Under the pieces are notes generated by a model that saw only the letters and a list, made by a program, of their open reading frames with translations, searched no databases and was not told the DNA's origin. A DNA stretch of 64,000 nucleotides from Pegoplata infirma (lineage: Eukaryota > Arthropoda > Insecta > Diptera > Anthomyiidae), in contig OY992537.1 of NCBI GenBank assembly GCA_963921195.1, forward strand, positions 125,785,347 to 125,849,346, given 5' to 3'. The translations under genes were made by a program, and so were the position numbers. This document shows, piece by piece, positions 24,201 through 36,200 of this stretch (its first letter is position 1; every line of letters begins with the position of its first letter).

Positions 24201-27200
24201 GAAAATGTTCGTCAAAGATTACAAAACAACAACATTAACGCTTGTAGATTCGGAAAAGTGCGCCTACTCTCACTTAAGCATGTTGCAAGTCCTTTGAAGT
24301 TTGCTAACAGTAACTCAGAATGACCAGCTTAAAAGTGGATCAATGATCTATGGGCAAATGAATCCAATGTTGTTTTATTTGGAGACATGGGATCACATAC
24401 CTATGTCAGAAGACCCTAAAACGCGGAATTCAATCCAAAATTCAAAATAAAAATAACTTTAAATGGTGCTTATGGTGTGGGGGATATTTTCCTACTGTGG
24501 AGTGGGGTTCATATATTGGACCATGGCTCACATATTGGACTAGGACAACCGTGGATATACACTTAACGTTTATATCCTCCAGAAAGTAATGTTGCAATAA
24601 GTTTCTAAGCAAATGCCACTAATTTAGGTCTTTTACCACGTCAATTACCCAAAGCATGACGGGAAATTGACAAAAAATTGGGTCTGGACAATAAAGTAAA
24701 CGTGATGGAATGGCCTGGTCAGTCCCCAGATCTAGACCAAATCGATAGTTGATGGACAGATATAGAGAAGGGTATGCCTCGAATACAACCAACTTGTAAT
24801 GAAGCTCTTTGGGTGGCTTTTCAGCAACTCTGGAACTGAATTTCGAATTAAAGATCTAAAAATCTCGCGAATTCGGTACAAAAACGTTGTACAGAGGTAA
24901 TTGTCAACAATGAGCACTCGACAATTTTTTTTTTAATATTTAAAGATATTACAACAATGCTGAATTCATAATCCATTCGTTTTTCAAATTTAAAAACTTA
25001 ATTTTAATACAAAAAGTACTGTGGTGCTATTTTTTTGACTGAGTCTTTTTAAAGTTTTTTTAAAAACTCTGAAAATTTTTAATAAAATAAAAAACCAAAT
25101 TAGCCTTTTCTTATGTAATATCGTTTCACACTCTTGTAAGTATCTTATGACACGTTATCAGTGACATAAGTTGAAATTGTTAAAAAGAAACCAACGAAGA
25201 AAATTCTGTTTTATCCTGGTGCTATTTTTTTGACCGCAGCTGTATATATATTAGAGTTAATTTTTAAAATTTGATCTGCGGATATCATCATTTTTTTGAA
25301 GGATTTAGGGGAACTAAAAAGAATGGCGGTATTTTTTTGGAAAAAAATTAGCTCCTTGGGGTGGTTCAACGCATCTGAAAACGCGAATTTTGAGCGGATT
25401 TTTCAGCAGAGCTAAAACGGCTGAATATATCGCAAATCTGATTTCATCAGCCGATTCTACAGCAAAAAATAATACAATGGTCATTTTTCGAACTCTTAAA
25501 AAAAGTTCCAAAAACCCACCACAGAGGGCGGAAATATAAGGTTTTTCCATTTTCTTTTTAAATTATTTTTTTAAATATGTACGATTAAAGGTCATTTTTA
25601 GCTTTGCAAAATGGTACTAAATTTTCCGTTCTATCACAACCCGTTAAAAAGTTATCAATTTTCAAAAATGGACAAAAACACGTTTTATGAGAACTTTGAC
25701 CTCAATTTTCTCGAAAACATGACGTGATAGAAAAATTTGAAATCGAGATTCAGAATCAGCATCGAAATGTTAATCGAAAACGAGTTTTATGATCCCAGAA
25801 TATCATCCTAAAACATCACAAAAAAATGCTCTTAATAATGCACAAAAATGCGTTTTTAGTGAACTTTGACCTCAATTATCTCAAAAACCTGACGTTACGG
25901 AACATTTTGGAAACCAGATTTGGAATCAGCATTGAGATGAAAATCGAAAACGAGTATCCAGACCGCGGACCCATCCAAAAAATTTTCAAATTTCAGTCAG
26001 TGTTTTATAATTTTGCCATTAGAAAAGAAACTTTGTAGCCTTATAACTTTTTAATGTGTTGTGATGAAAGGTGCTTTTGGTACCAAATTTCTTAGCAAAA
26101 ACTGCCTCTTCATCGTGCATGATTAAAAAAATAATTTAATTTTTTTAAAAAAAAATCGATTTTTACGCCCCCTGTTGTGGGTTATTGGAACTTTTTTTAA
26201 GAGTTCAAAAAACTGGTATTATTTTAATTTTTGGTGTAGAATCGACTGGTGCAATCAGATTTGCAATATATTCAGCCGTTTTTTCTCTGCAAAAAAATCA
26301 GCTCAAAATCCGCGTTTTCAGATGCTTTGAACCACCCCAAGGAGTGAACATTTTTCCAAAAAAATACCGGCATTCTTTTTAGCTCCCATAAATCCTTTAA
26401 AAAAATGATGATATCCGATAAACAGATGAATTGACATAGTCACGGAACGAACTCTAATATATATATATATATTGGTTCCTTTAGTTCCTATAAAGAGCAT
26501 AGGGCCTCAATTACATTGTTTGAGGTTTCGGTAATCATTTGTTTTAAGATGAGTAGCTGATTGGGCTTCTGCATCCGATCCTGGAACTGGGGCTGCCAGC
26601 ATGGCCTCCAGGCGGGCTGTTGGTGGCAATTGGTTTTTTGAAGGCGCCAATCTCTCGCCTTGACGTTCCGAGTATCATTGGCACTCAGAACTTGTTAGGA
26701 GTCCGGCGCCACCCGGAAACCCTCTGAGACTCTCCTCCCGGAACCGCTGATTGTCCGCGACTGCATTTGCAGCTGTTCCGTATATCTACGGAACTTTCCA
26801 CTATCCGCAACCTGTGGACGCGCCCGATAGCACTCAGCTGTGCTTCCATCAGAGATGGCGAGAGGTCATTATTATAGGAGCAAAAAAAAGTACCAAAAGT
26901 ACACTTAATTACTCCCATTAGAAACGGAATTTAAAAAAAGTACCTCTTCCAGAATGTTTTTTCTTCACCGAAGGATCCTACAATCCATATTTCAATTATC
27001 TACGATCATTGTTTCAGCAAATATTAAAAGTACTTTGTGTCCCCGTTAAGAAACGGAATTTCCAAAAAGATTTTCCCAATCTCTTTTTTCACCGAAGGAT
27101 TTTATATTCCAAATTTTAAGTTTCTGGGACCATTATATCAGGAAATAAATAAGTACACTTTTTTATTCCTTTTAATCCCTTTATTTTCCGAGAGGCGAAC

Positions 27201-30200
27201 CTTTTCCAATTTTAAGTTTCTATGTTTATTATTATTTCAGGAAATAAAAAAGTACCAAAAAGTGTACTTTCGGTACTTTTATAGAAGGTACTTTTTATAA
27301 AAGGTACATTTTTTAAAAGGTACTTTTTATAAAAGGTACATTTTTTAAAAGGTACTTTTTATAAAAGGAAAGGTAAGGTAAGGTAAGGTAAGGTAAGGTA
27401 AGGTAAGGTAAGGTAAGGTAAGGTAAGGTAAGGTAAGGTAAGGTAAGGTAAGGTAAGGTAAGGTAAGGTAAGGTAAGGTAAGGTAAGGTAAGGTAAGGTA
27501 AGGTAAGGTAAGGTAAGGTAAGGTAAGGTAAGGTAAGGTAAGGTAAGGTAAGGTAAGGTAAGGTAAGGTAAGGTAAGGTAAGGTAAGGTAAGGTAAGGTA
27601 AGGTAAGGTAAGGTAAGGTAAGGTAAGGTAAGGTAAGGTAAGGTAAGGTAAGGTAAGGTAAGGTAAGGTAAGGTAAGGTAAGGTAAGGTAAGGTAAGGTA
27701 AGGTAAGGTAAGGTAAGGTAAGGTAAGGTAAGGTAAGGTAAGGTAAGGTAAGGTAAGGTAAGGTAAGGTAAGGTAAGGTAAGGTAAGGTAAGGTAAGGTA
27801 AGGTAAGGTAAGGTAAGGTAAGGTAAGGTAAGGTAAGGTAAGGTAAGGTAAGGTAAGGTAAGGTAAGGTAAGGTAAGGTAAGGTAAGGTAAGGTAAGGTA
27901 AGGTAAGGTAAGGTAAGGTAAGGTAAGGTAAGGTAAGGTAAGGTAAGGTAAGGTAAGGTAAGGTAAGGTAAGGTAAGGTAAGGTAAGGTAAGGTAAGGTA
28001 AGGTAAGGTAAGGTAAGGTAAGGTAAGGTAAGGTAAGGTAAGGTAAGGTAAGGTAAGGTAAGGTAAGGTAAGGTAAGGTAAGGTAAGGTAAGGTAAGGTA
28101 AGGTAAGGTAAGGTAAGGTAAGGTAAGGTAAGGTAAGGTAAGGTAAGGTAAGGTAAGGTAAGGTAAGGTAAGGTAAGGTAAGGTAAGGTAAGGTAAGGTA
28201 AGGTAATGTAAGGTAAGGTAAGGTAAGGTAAGGTAAGGTAAGGTAAGGTAAGGTAAGGTAAGGTTATAAAAGGTACTTTTTGTAAGAGGTACTTTTTATA
28301 AAAGGTACTTTTTATAAAAGGTACTTTTTATAAAAGGTACTTTTTATAAGAGGTACTTTTTATAAAAGGTACTTTTTATAAAAGGTACTTTTTATAAAAG
28401 GTACTTTTTATAAAAGGTACTTTTTATAAAATGTACTTTTTATAAAAGGTACCATTATTTCAATAAATTAAAAAAAGTACCAAAGGTACACTTTTTTCCA
28501 TTTTACCCCCGAAGAGTCAACATTGGCAAAAACCCAGCCTTGGTGAATATTTTTTCCGGGAGGTGAACCTACATTGCAAATTTTAAGTTTCTAGGACCAT
28601 TATTTAAGAAAATATAAAAGGTACCAAAAGTACAGTTTTTTACCCTTTTTGTCCCCTTAGCATCAACATTGGCAAAAATCCGGTCATACTGGATCTATAT
28701 TCCGGGAGGTGAACATACAGTCCAAATTTCAAGTCTCTATGACTATTATTTCAGGAGATATAAAAAGTACCAAAAGTACAGTTTTTTACCCTTTTTACCC
28801 CCTTAGAATCAACATTGGCAAAAATCCGGCCTTACTGAATCTATATTCCAGGAGTTGAACATACAGTCCAAATTTCAAGTTTCAGTGACCATTATTTCAG
28901 GAGATATAAAAAGTACCAAAAGTACAGTTTTTAACCCTTTTTACCCCCTTAGAATCAACATTGGCAAAAATCCGGCCTTACTGAATCTATATTCCAGGAG
29001 TTGAACATACAGTCCAAATTTCAAGTCTCTGTGACCATTATTTCAGGAGATATAAAAAGTACCAAAAGTACAGTTTTTTACCCTTTATGTCCCCTTAGAA
29101 TCAACATTGGGAAAAATCCGGCTATACTGGATCTATATTCCGGGAGGTGAACATACAGTCCAAATTTCAAGTCTCTATGACCATTATTTCAGGAGATATA
29201 AAAAGTACCAAAAGTACAGTTTTTTACCCTTTTTACCCCCTTAGAATCAACACTGGCAAAAATCCAGCCTTAGTGGATCTATATTCCGGGAGGTGCACCT
29301 AAAGTCCAAATTTCAAGTCTCTAGCTTCAGCGGTTTGGGCTGGGCGATGATGAATCAGTCAATAAGTCAGTCAGTCAGTCAGTCACATTACTCTTTTATA
29401 TAAATAAATAATAAATATATAAATATAGATTTCTAGTGTCCGACCGAATACACCTTTTTGGCCGAAGCCGAATATTCGGCCAAACCGAAGCCGAAGCCGA
29501 ATATTAAAAAAAAAAATATTTATGTAGTAAAAACAAGAAAAAAAAAATAAAACTCGGCTCGGCGGGATACTCAAATGCATGAGAATGTTGTCTACACAGA
29601 AAAAAATAACAAGGAACATTTTTTAATTAAAAGTTTTAATAGAATTCAAAATTTGATATAATTAAAATGTTTAATTGTTTTGTATGTAAACATCTCTGAT
29701 TTTGTTGCATGCTTCTTCTTACACATGCAATACAAAACAGAAAAAGTGAAAATATATTTTTATAAGATTAAATTAATGAAAATGCGTTTTTATCAAATTT
29801 ATATCTGAATCGGTATTAATTTTGTTATTTAAAAAGAACGAGAACAATTGAAATTGAATAAATAAATGAAAAAAGTGAATATTAGTATAAAAATAAAACA
29901 AATAAGCTCCACAAGAAGATCTTGGTAAACGGAAAACAACAACGGAGGAAAATGACACAAAAATCTAATCACATTTTTGATGCTTTAAATATTTATTATA
30001 TTATTATATTTAATAAGTTTTTATTTTGTTAATAATAAACACATATTTGTTTTTAATTCATATTTGTTTTTTTTTTTAAGTGGGCGTAATTTTGTACTGA
30101 TTTTGAGCAATAATTTTTTATTAATTTGTTTAATACTATTAATTACTTTTTTAATTATTTTCAGTTTTGAATTTTTATTAAATTTTTTAATTACTATTAT

Positions 30201-33200
30201 CATTTTTTTAATTAGAGCAAATCTAATTAACATTTTAATCGATATGAGCAATTTTTAATCAAAACTCATTTTTTATTTTTTTGTGTGTAGAATGATTTTA
30301 TTTTAAGCAAAACATTTTTTGGACATTTTTGTAAAAAAGTATATTTTACAGTGTAAATTTTTTTTTAATGTAAAAAATGTTTTTAGTTGCAAAAACACTT
30401 AGTAAAATGTTTTTGTGGCTTACTAATGTGATTCAAAGTAAGTTTCGTGTGTTTTCAACACGTGAGCACAAATATTATACAATTATTCGGTATTCGGCCA
30501 AAATTGTGGCCGAAGCCGAATAGTGGCCGAATAGTGCTTTTTGGCCGAAGCCGAAGCCGAATATTCGGTCGGATGCTACTTATTTCTTAAGCTTACTTTT
30601 TTAGAGAGTTTTTTAAGCTTTTTAATAAAATGGGTGACAAGGATGAGATATTGCAGAGCTAACCGAGGCAGCCGCATGAATGAAGTCGTTTGCCATAAAA
30701 AATGGGAATGTTTGCTCTTTCTAATAAAGCCATAAGGTTCGAAAAATATTGATAGCAATCATAAAATTGTTGCAATCATATTATGGTCCTAAATTATAAT
30801 TTTTCGAATATTTAGGATCACAACATGAAAATATTATGATTGCAACAAACAAGTTATGATAAAATCTTCAATCATAATATGACGCTCTTAAATTATGGTT
30901 GCCACAACCATATCTCTTTTCTGTGTGCGTCCATGAAAATAGGAGAGCCAACAAAAACTTAACATTCATTAGTACAAAAAAAATTGGATTTTTCAGAGGT
31001 TGTTCTTCAAGAGGAACCTTTTATCTCCTGATCCGTTTTTCCCATTTTTTCTGCACCAATTAATGATCTGACCGAATTTATATCGAATTGGCCTTTGATA
31101 AGAGACTTTTAAATCTTAATATATAAAAACATTTGCTCGGAGTAAAACTCAAGGACCGATTGGCACCAAACCTGGACAATAGTATATTAGTTTAGTCTGG
31201 AGAAAGGTTTTACTTGCTTTTAATCTCGATATGTTGCGCTGTAGTCCTGATATTTTAATTGTATTAATAGTACGATTTGGCTGAAATTCATAAAATAAAT
31301 TTCTTAAACAAAAATTAGTTTGGTGTAAAATTTTGACCCTGTAGATGGCGCTAGTGTGAATTAAATAGCAAAATTCTTCATTTCAGAATGCATTGAATGA
31401 ATTTTGATTTGTTGTAAACCCATAAGTAGTAATTTTAAATAACTAATTTGATATTAAATTGTATTTTCTTTTGGTCCTAATAGAAACCAATTGGATTTTT
31501 TTGCGTACTGTTGGTCGGAAAATGATCCATTATATGTGGATTTCTTACGGTCCACTGAAAATCAAATCCTAACTTTGGAACAGAAAATTTCACGCAAGGG
31601 TGAAATATCTGCTGAAGTATGTTCCTATGAAATAGCTGTTGGAAAAATGCAAAGAAGTCCGTTGTCATCCATACCAATGGGTACCCAGATAACCAGCTTT
31701 GCATTTAGCCCTGATCAAGAGAAATTATTCTTGGGTAGTGTGGATCGTAATATATGCCTACATGATTTGGTACTACAGTCCACCAAATGTGTGACACAAA
31801 TTGACATTGTAAGTATAATAAATTAAAAAAGATAAACTGATTATCGATAGCATTTTGCAAATGCATTACCTTTTACAGATTCCAACTCAATGTTCTTGGC
31901 ACAGTGATTCCAGTATGATAATGGTAGCAAATACAAGATCACAATTTGAATGTTTTGATCTGGCCCTAACACCGATTGGCAATCAATTGCAAAGCGAAGA
32001 TGTAACACCCACAAACCTTTTGGATTTATCACACTATTTTGCCAACCAACCAACGTTGCTTCAAATCTCATTTAGTCGTAAACCGGAAATAGCCCACAAT
32101 TCAAATACATATGCCGGAACCGATTGTTTCCTTTTATTAGTATATGATCAGGGACCAATAGGATGTCTACGTTTCTTTGCTGGTGCCGGAATGCGTGGTG
32201 ATATTCATAATTCCGGTCTAACAGCAGATGTTATACTGGACAAATATTTAGCGCTCAATCAGTTGGAAAAAGCCGTTAATCTTTTGAATGCTTTAAATTG
32301 GGAAACATATGGAGCAATGTGTCTGATATCACTGCATAAAATAGCTAATCATGTTTTCTATAAAGGTGATCATAGGCGAGCACGTATAGAGTTAATGGCT
32401 AAAGCTTTGAAAACATTTACCGATTCTCTAACGGAAGAAACTAAGGATGAGTTTAGTGATCAAGTATTTGATTTGAAAAGAAGATTTTTCTTTTTTCTAT
32501 TAAGGTAAGTGAAATTTCAGTGTACTATACTATTTAAAAATTGCTCAAATAATATTCAATAAGTAAAAAAAAGTTCAAATCGTGATATTCGAATCCATAA
32601 ATACCCTCCACTATGTCCAAGACAATAGAGAATACATAGAGGCGAAGGTGGCAAAAATTGAGTTGTCAAAGTACAACTTGTATACATTTATTGTAGACAA
32701 AGTACGACTTGTAAACATGTATTGTATGGTGAATTCACATCGACAACGTACGTTAGAGAAATTAAAAAAAAGATAGTGATATTATTTTTTCTTTCACCTT
32801 CGCCTCAATGTATACTCTATGGCCCAAAACATTAACCCCCAGTTTCTGTAATACGAACGCCATTCTTCTGCGACGAATTTGCATGTATTTTGTTTTTGTT
32901 ACAATAACAAAATACTCACAAATTCGTCACGAACGAATGGCGTTCGTATTACAGAAACTGGGGGTAAAACAAATTTATAAAAATTTTGACTTGAAGCTTT
33001 TTTTTCTTTTAAATTTTATGAAATATTTTTGGGCCTCGACCTAAAATAATACTCTAATCGAATAATTTAAAAACTTTATTGTGTGATAAAAACACTGTGA
33101 AAAAACATTTTTGTGGCTTACTTATGTCTTTTAAAGCGTGTTTTTAACTACACCATTTACAGATGTAATTCGAAAATTCTACTTGTAATTCAAAGAGTCC

Positions 33201-36200
33201 ATTAGTAATTCGAAAACTTCATTTGTAACTCAAAGATTCTGCTTGTAATTGGAATATTCTACTTTTAATTCAAATATTTTAATTGTAATTCAATTTTATT
33301 CCGAAAAGAAATCAATTATAATTCGAAAAAATTAACTGTAATTCAAAAAAGATTTAAAAAATATTAATTGTAATTCGAAAAAGATCAATTGAATAAATAA
33401 ATGGGAATTTTGTTGATTTTTGGAATAACAATTGATCTTTTTTGAATTACAATTGATTTTTTTTGAATTGCAATTGATATTTTTTAAATTACATTTCATT
33501 TCTTCGAAATACAATTGATCTCTTTCGAATTACAATAGATCTTTTTCGAAGTACAGTTGGATTTTTTTAGAATTAAAATTTTCTAAACTATCCGAATTAC
33601 AATTAGAATCTTCGAATTAGAAATAGAACAATTCGAATTTAAAATGAAATCTTCGAATTACAAGTAAAATTTTCAAATTATTAATGATATTTTTGGTTAA
33701 GTTTTGATCAAAACCGTGAATTTTAGATGGGTTTATAGAAAATTCACGTATTGAAAATAGAACGCTAAACACGCTTTGGTAAGAAAGTTTTTTATTTTTT
33801 TTTTTAATTACAATAAATACAAAAGTGTTTCATTTGTATTCAAAATATGTTGGGCATTGTGGAGGGTATTCGTGTACTCGAATTCGACTTTTTTACTAAA
33901 TTTAATAAACTGACAAGAAATGTCACCATAGGGTCACCCTCCGATCTTCATGGAATTGTTTTTTTTTTTGTAAGGCAGGAAAGTACAAATCGAAACACCC
34001 TAAAAATAAGTTTGGGCCGCTAAAAAAAATACGTGTCAAATGAATTTTTGTTCTGAACAACATATCTAAATTTCATGAAGATCTTAGGGTGACGCTAGGG
34101 ATACTCCCTTTCGAGCAACTTTTTTTTAAAGGACATTTTGACATACTTTAATTTTTTTGTAATGTAATAAACTTTGTTTGTTTTCAGACGTAATCTTTAT
34201 GCTGAAGCTTTTGAAGTTGCTCAGGATATCGAAGATTATGATTTATTTATGGATCTTTTTAATATCACAAAATTTGAACCAAATCTTATAGAATTTTCAT
34301 CAGCTTGCTTTAGTCAAGCAGCTGCCATTCTACATGAAGAAGACAAAGCCAATGGAAATCTAAGCACAGCTAGTGAATTCCGTCCTGAGTCAGTTTGTTC
34401 TCAGTCTACCACATCGGAAACTAACCAAAATCGTAGTAGATTACAAAAGCAGCAACAGCAACATCAGAAATTTCTTAAAAACTATGTGCCACCTCTGCCT
34501 TCATTTAAATCGAAAGTTTTTAATGCTGAAATGATTAAAATCAATATACCAAAACCAGAGTTACGACTTGATAATTTCGTTGAACAAGAAAGAAGTCGAC
34601 CTCCACCACCACCAGTGCCGGATAAAAAACAAATTAAACTTAATCCTACCACCATATCGGCATCTAAATCAGCCGCTTTAAGTAGTAACTTAGCTAATTT
34701 AACGTTGAAAAGTTCTGCATCATCAACTACCCACACAACAAATGCAAATGGTTTTAATCATCAAACACCTCAATGGTCAGATTTAAATGTTACTCTAAAA
34801 AATCCTCCCTTAAAATCGGCTTTTGTACCCCACTATAGTTCTCATACATTGTTAACTAAAACAAATTCAGCCATAATATCTACAAATTCTATTGATAATA
34901 ATATAATACCAACCCCCCAACCATCATCCTCTTCTACATCATCTGCAGCGGCTTCTTCATCGTATTTACATCTTGCCTCTCCAATTATAATAACGGATTC
35001 CCATTCGACTGTACCAACGCAAAGAACATATCAACAGCCACCAACGCCTATAGTACCTAATACATCTTATCAACCAAAATTTTTCCAACATCCTCTTGTT
35101 TCGGGCACTATACCATCAACGGCGACAACTTCTTTGGCACCATATAGCATATCAAATGAGGAATATCAAAAAATTTTACTAAGTAAAAAGCCTACTGCCT
35201 CGATTCTGTCAAATAGTTCGGCTACACATAATGGCAGTAATACGTCGGTTTTAAGTGGTAACAGTGGTCAGAATGGAAATGTAAAAGATGGGGGCAATAA
35301 AAATGCGAGTGGAGAAAAGAACAAAGTAAAATTTTCGGATACAGTTCAAGTAGCTGTGGTACCGGTAAGTGGTAATCAATTGTTAATAAGAAATTTAAAA
35401 AATGTTACTATAGATATTAAAATTTAATTGTAAAAAAAAATACAATTTTAATTGAAATTACAATTACACTGTGCTACACTAAAAAAACAAAGTTGAAATT
35501 ACTTTTTAAATTACCTAGTGTAGGTTGAAAATCTCGCCGAGTTGATCTCAAAAATGTCCATAAAACTTGCCAAATACCCTTAAATGTTTAGGTTTTTTTT
35601 GTCAAAAAAAACGTTTTTTGTTATTTTTCTCACTGCACTATTTCCAATTGTATTTTAAAATTTTCCAAATGTATTTTAAAATTTTCCAAATGAATTTTAA
35701 AATTGCTCAAATATATTTTAAATTTTTCTAAATGTTTTGATACCAAGATAAACAAGATTATTTGCAAAAACAAAAAAAAATTGGAAGCCGTTGAACTAGA
35801 GATGGGATCGTGAGTGACTTTTCAATCACGATCACGCACACTCACGAAAAAAATTTAATCATGCACGAAATTTTTGTTCTTCTCACGCTCACGCACACTC
35901 ACGTGAGTTGAAAACATTTTTACCACGATCACGAAATACTCACGAATTAAAATATGTAAAAAAAAATTATATATTTTTTATTTAAATTTACAAAATACTT
36001 TTTTAATTAAAAAACAAGTAAAAAAGTTAAATTCGGCCTTGCCGAATGTAGTGATACCCTCCACAATTTCAAAAAGATTATTGCAAAAAACTTTATTTAA
36101 AAGGAAATTACTTTTGAAAAAAAAGTTTTTTTTTTTGTAAAAAAAAATCCGCGGTTTTTTTCGTTTTTTGTCAAAAAATATGTTCGTACTTGTTTAAATA

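Noticed and set aside
26185..26382. Small ORF with a close partner at 25314-25550
   Set aside because: The two are the inverted arms of the fold-back element read on opposite strands.
27369..28264. Telomere-like repeat
   Set aside because: The unit GGTAA/TTACC is not the insect TTAGG repeat, higher flies lack TTAGG telomeres, and the array lies inside a gene intron.
30064..30258. Hydrophobic small protein on the plus strand
   Set aside because: Pure TTT/ATT composition in the AT-rich interior of a hAT-like element makes it look like a membrane protein; the opposite strand is equally open.
33155..33690. CRISPR-like regularly spaced repeat
   Set aside because: The genome is eukaryotic, the units drift in sequence and spacing, and the orientation flips in the middle.
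35365..35427. Read-through C-terminus of frtz exon 5
   Set aside because: A strong gtaagt donor and an in-phase downstream exon pair give a more fly-like C-terminus; kept only as a possible retained-intron isoform.
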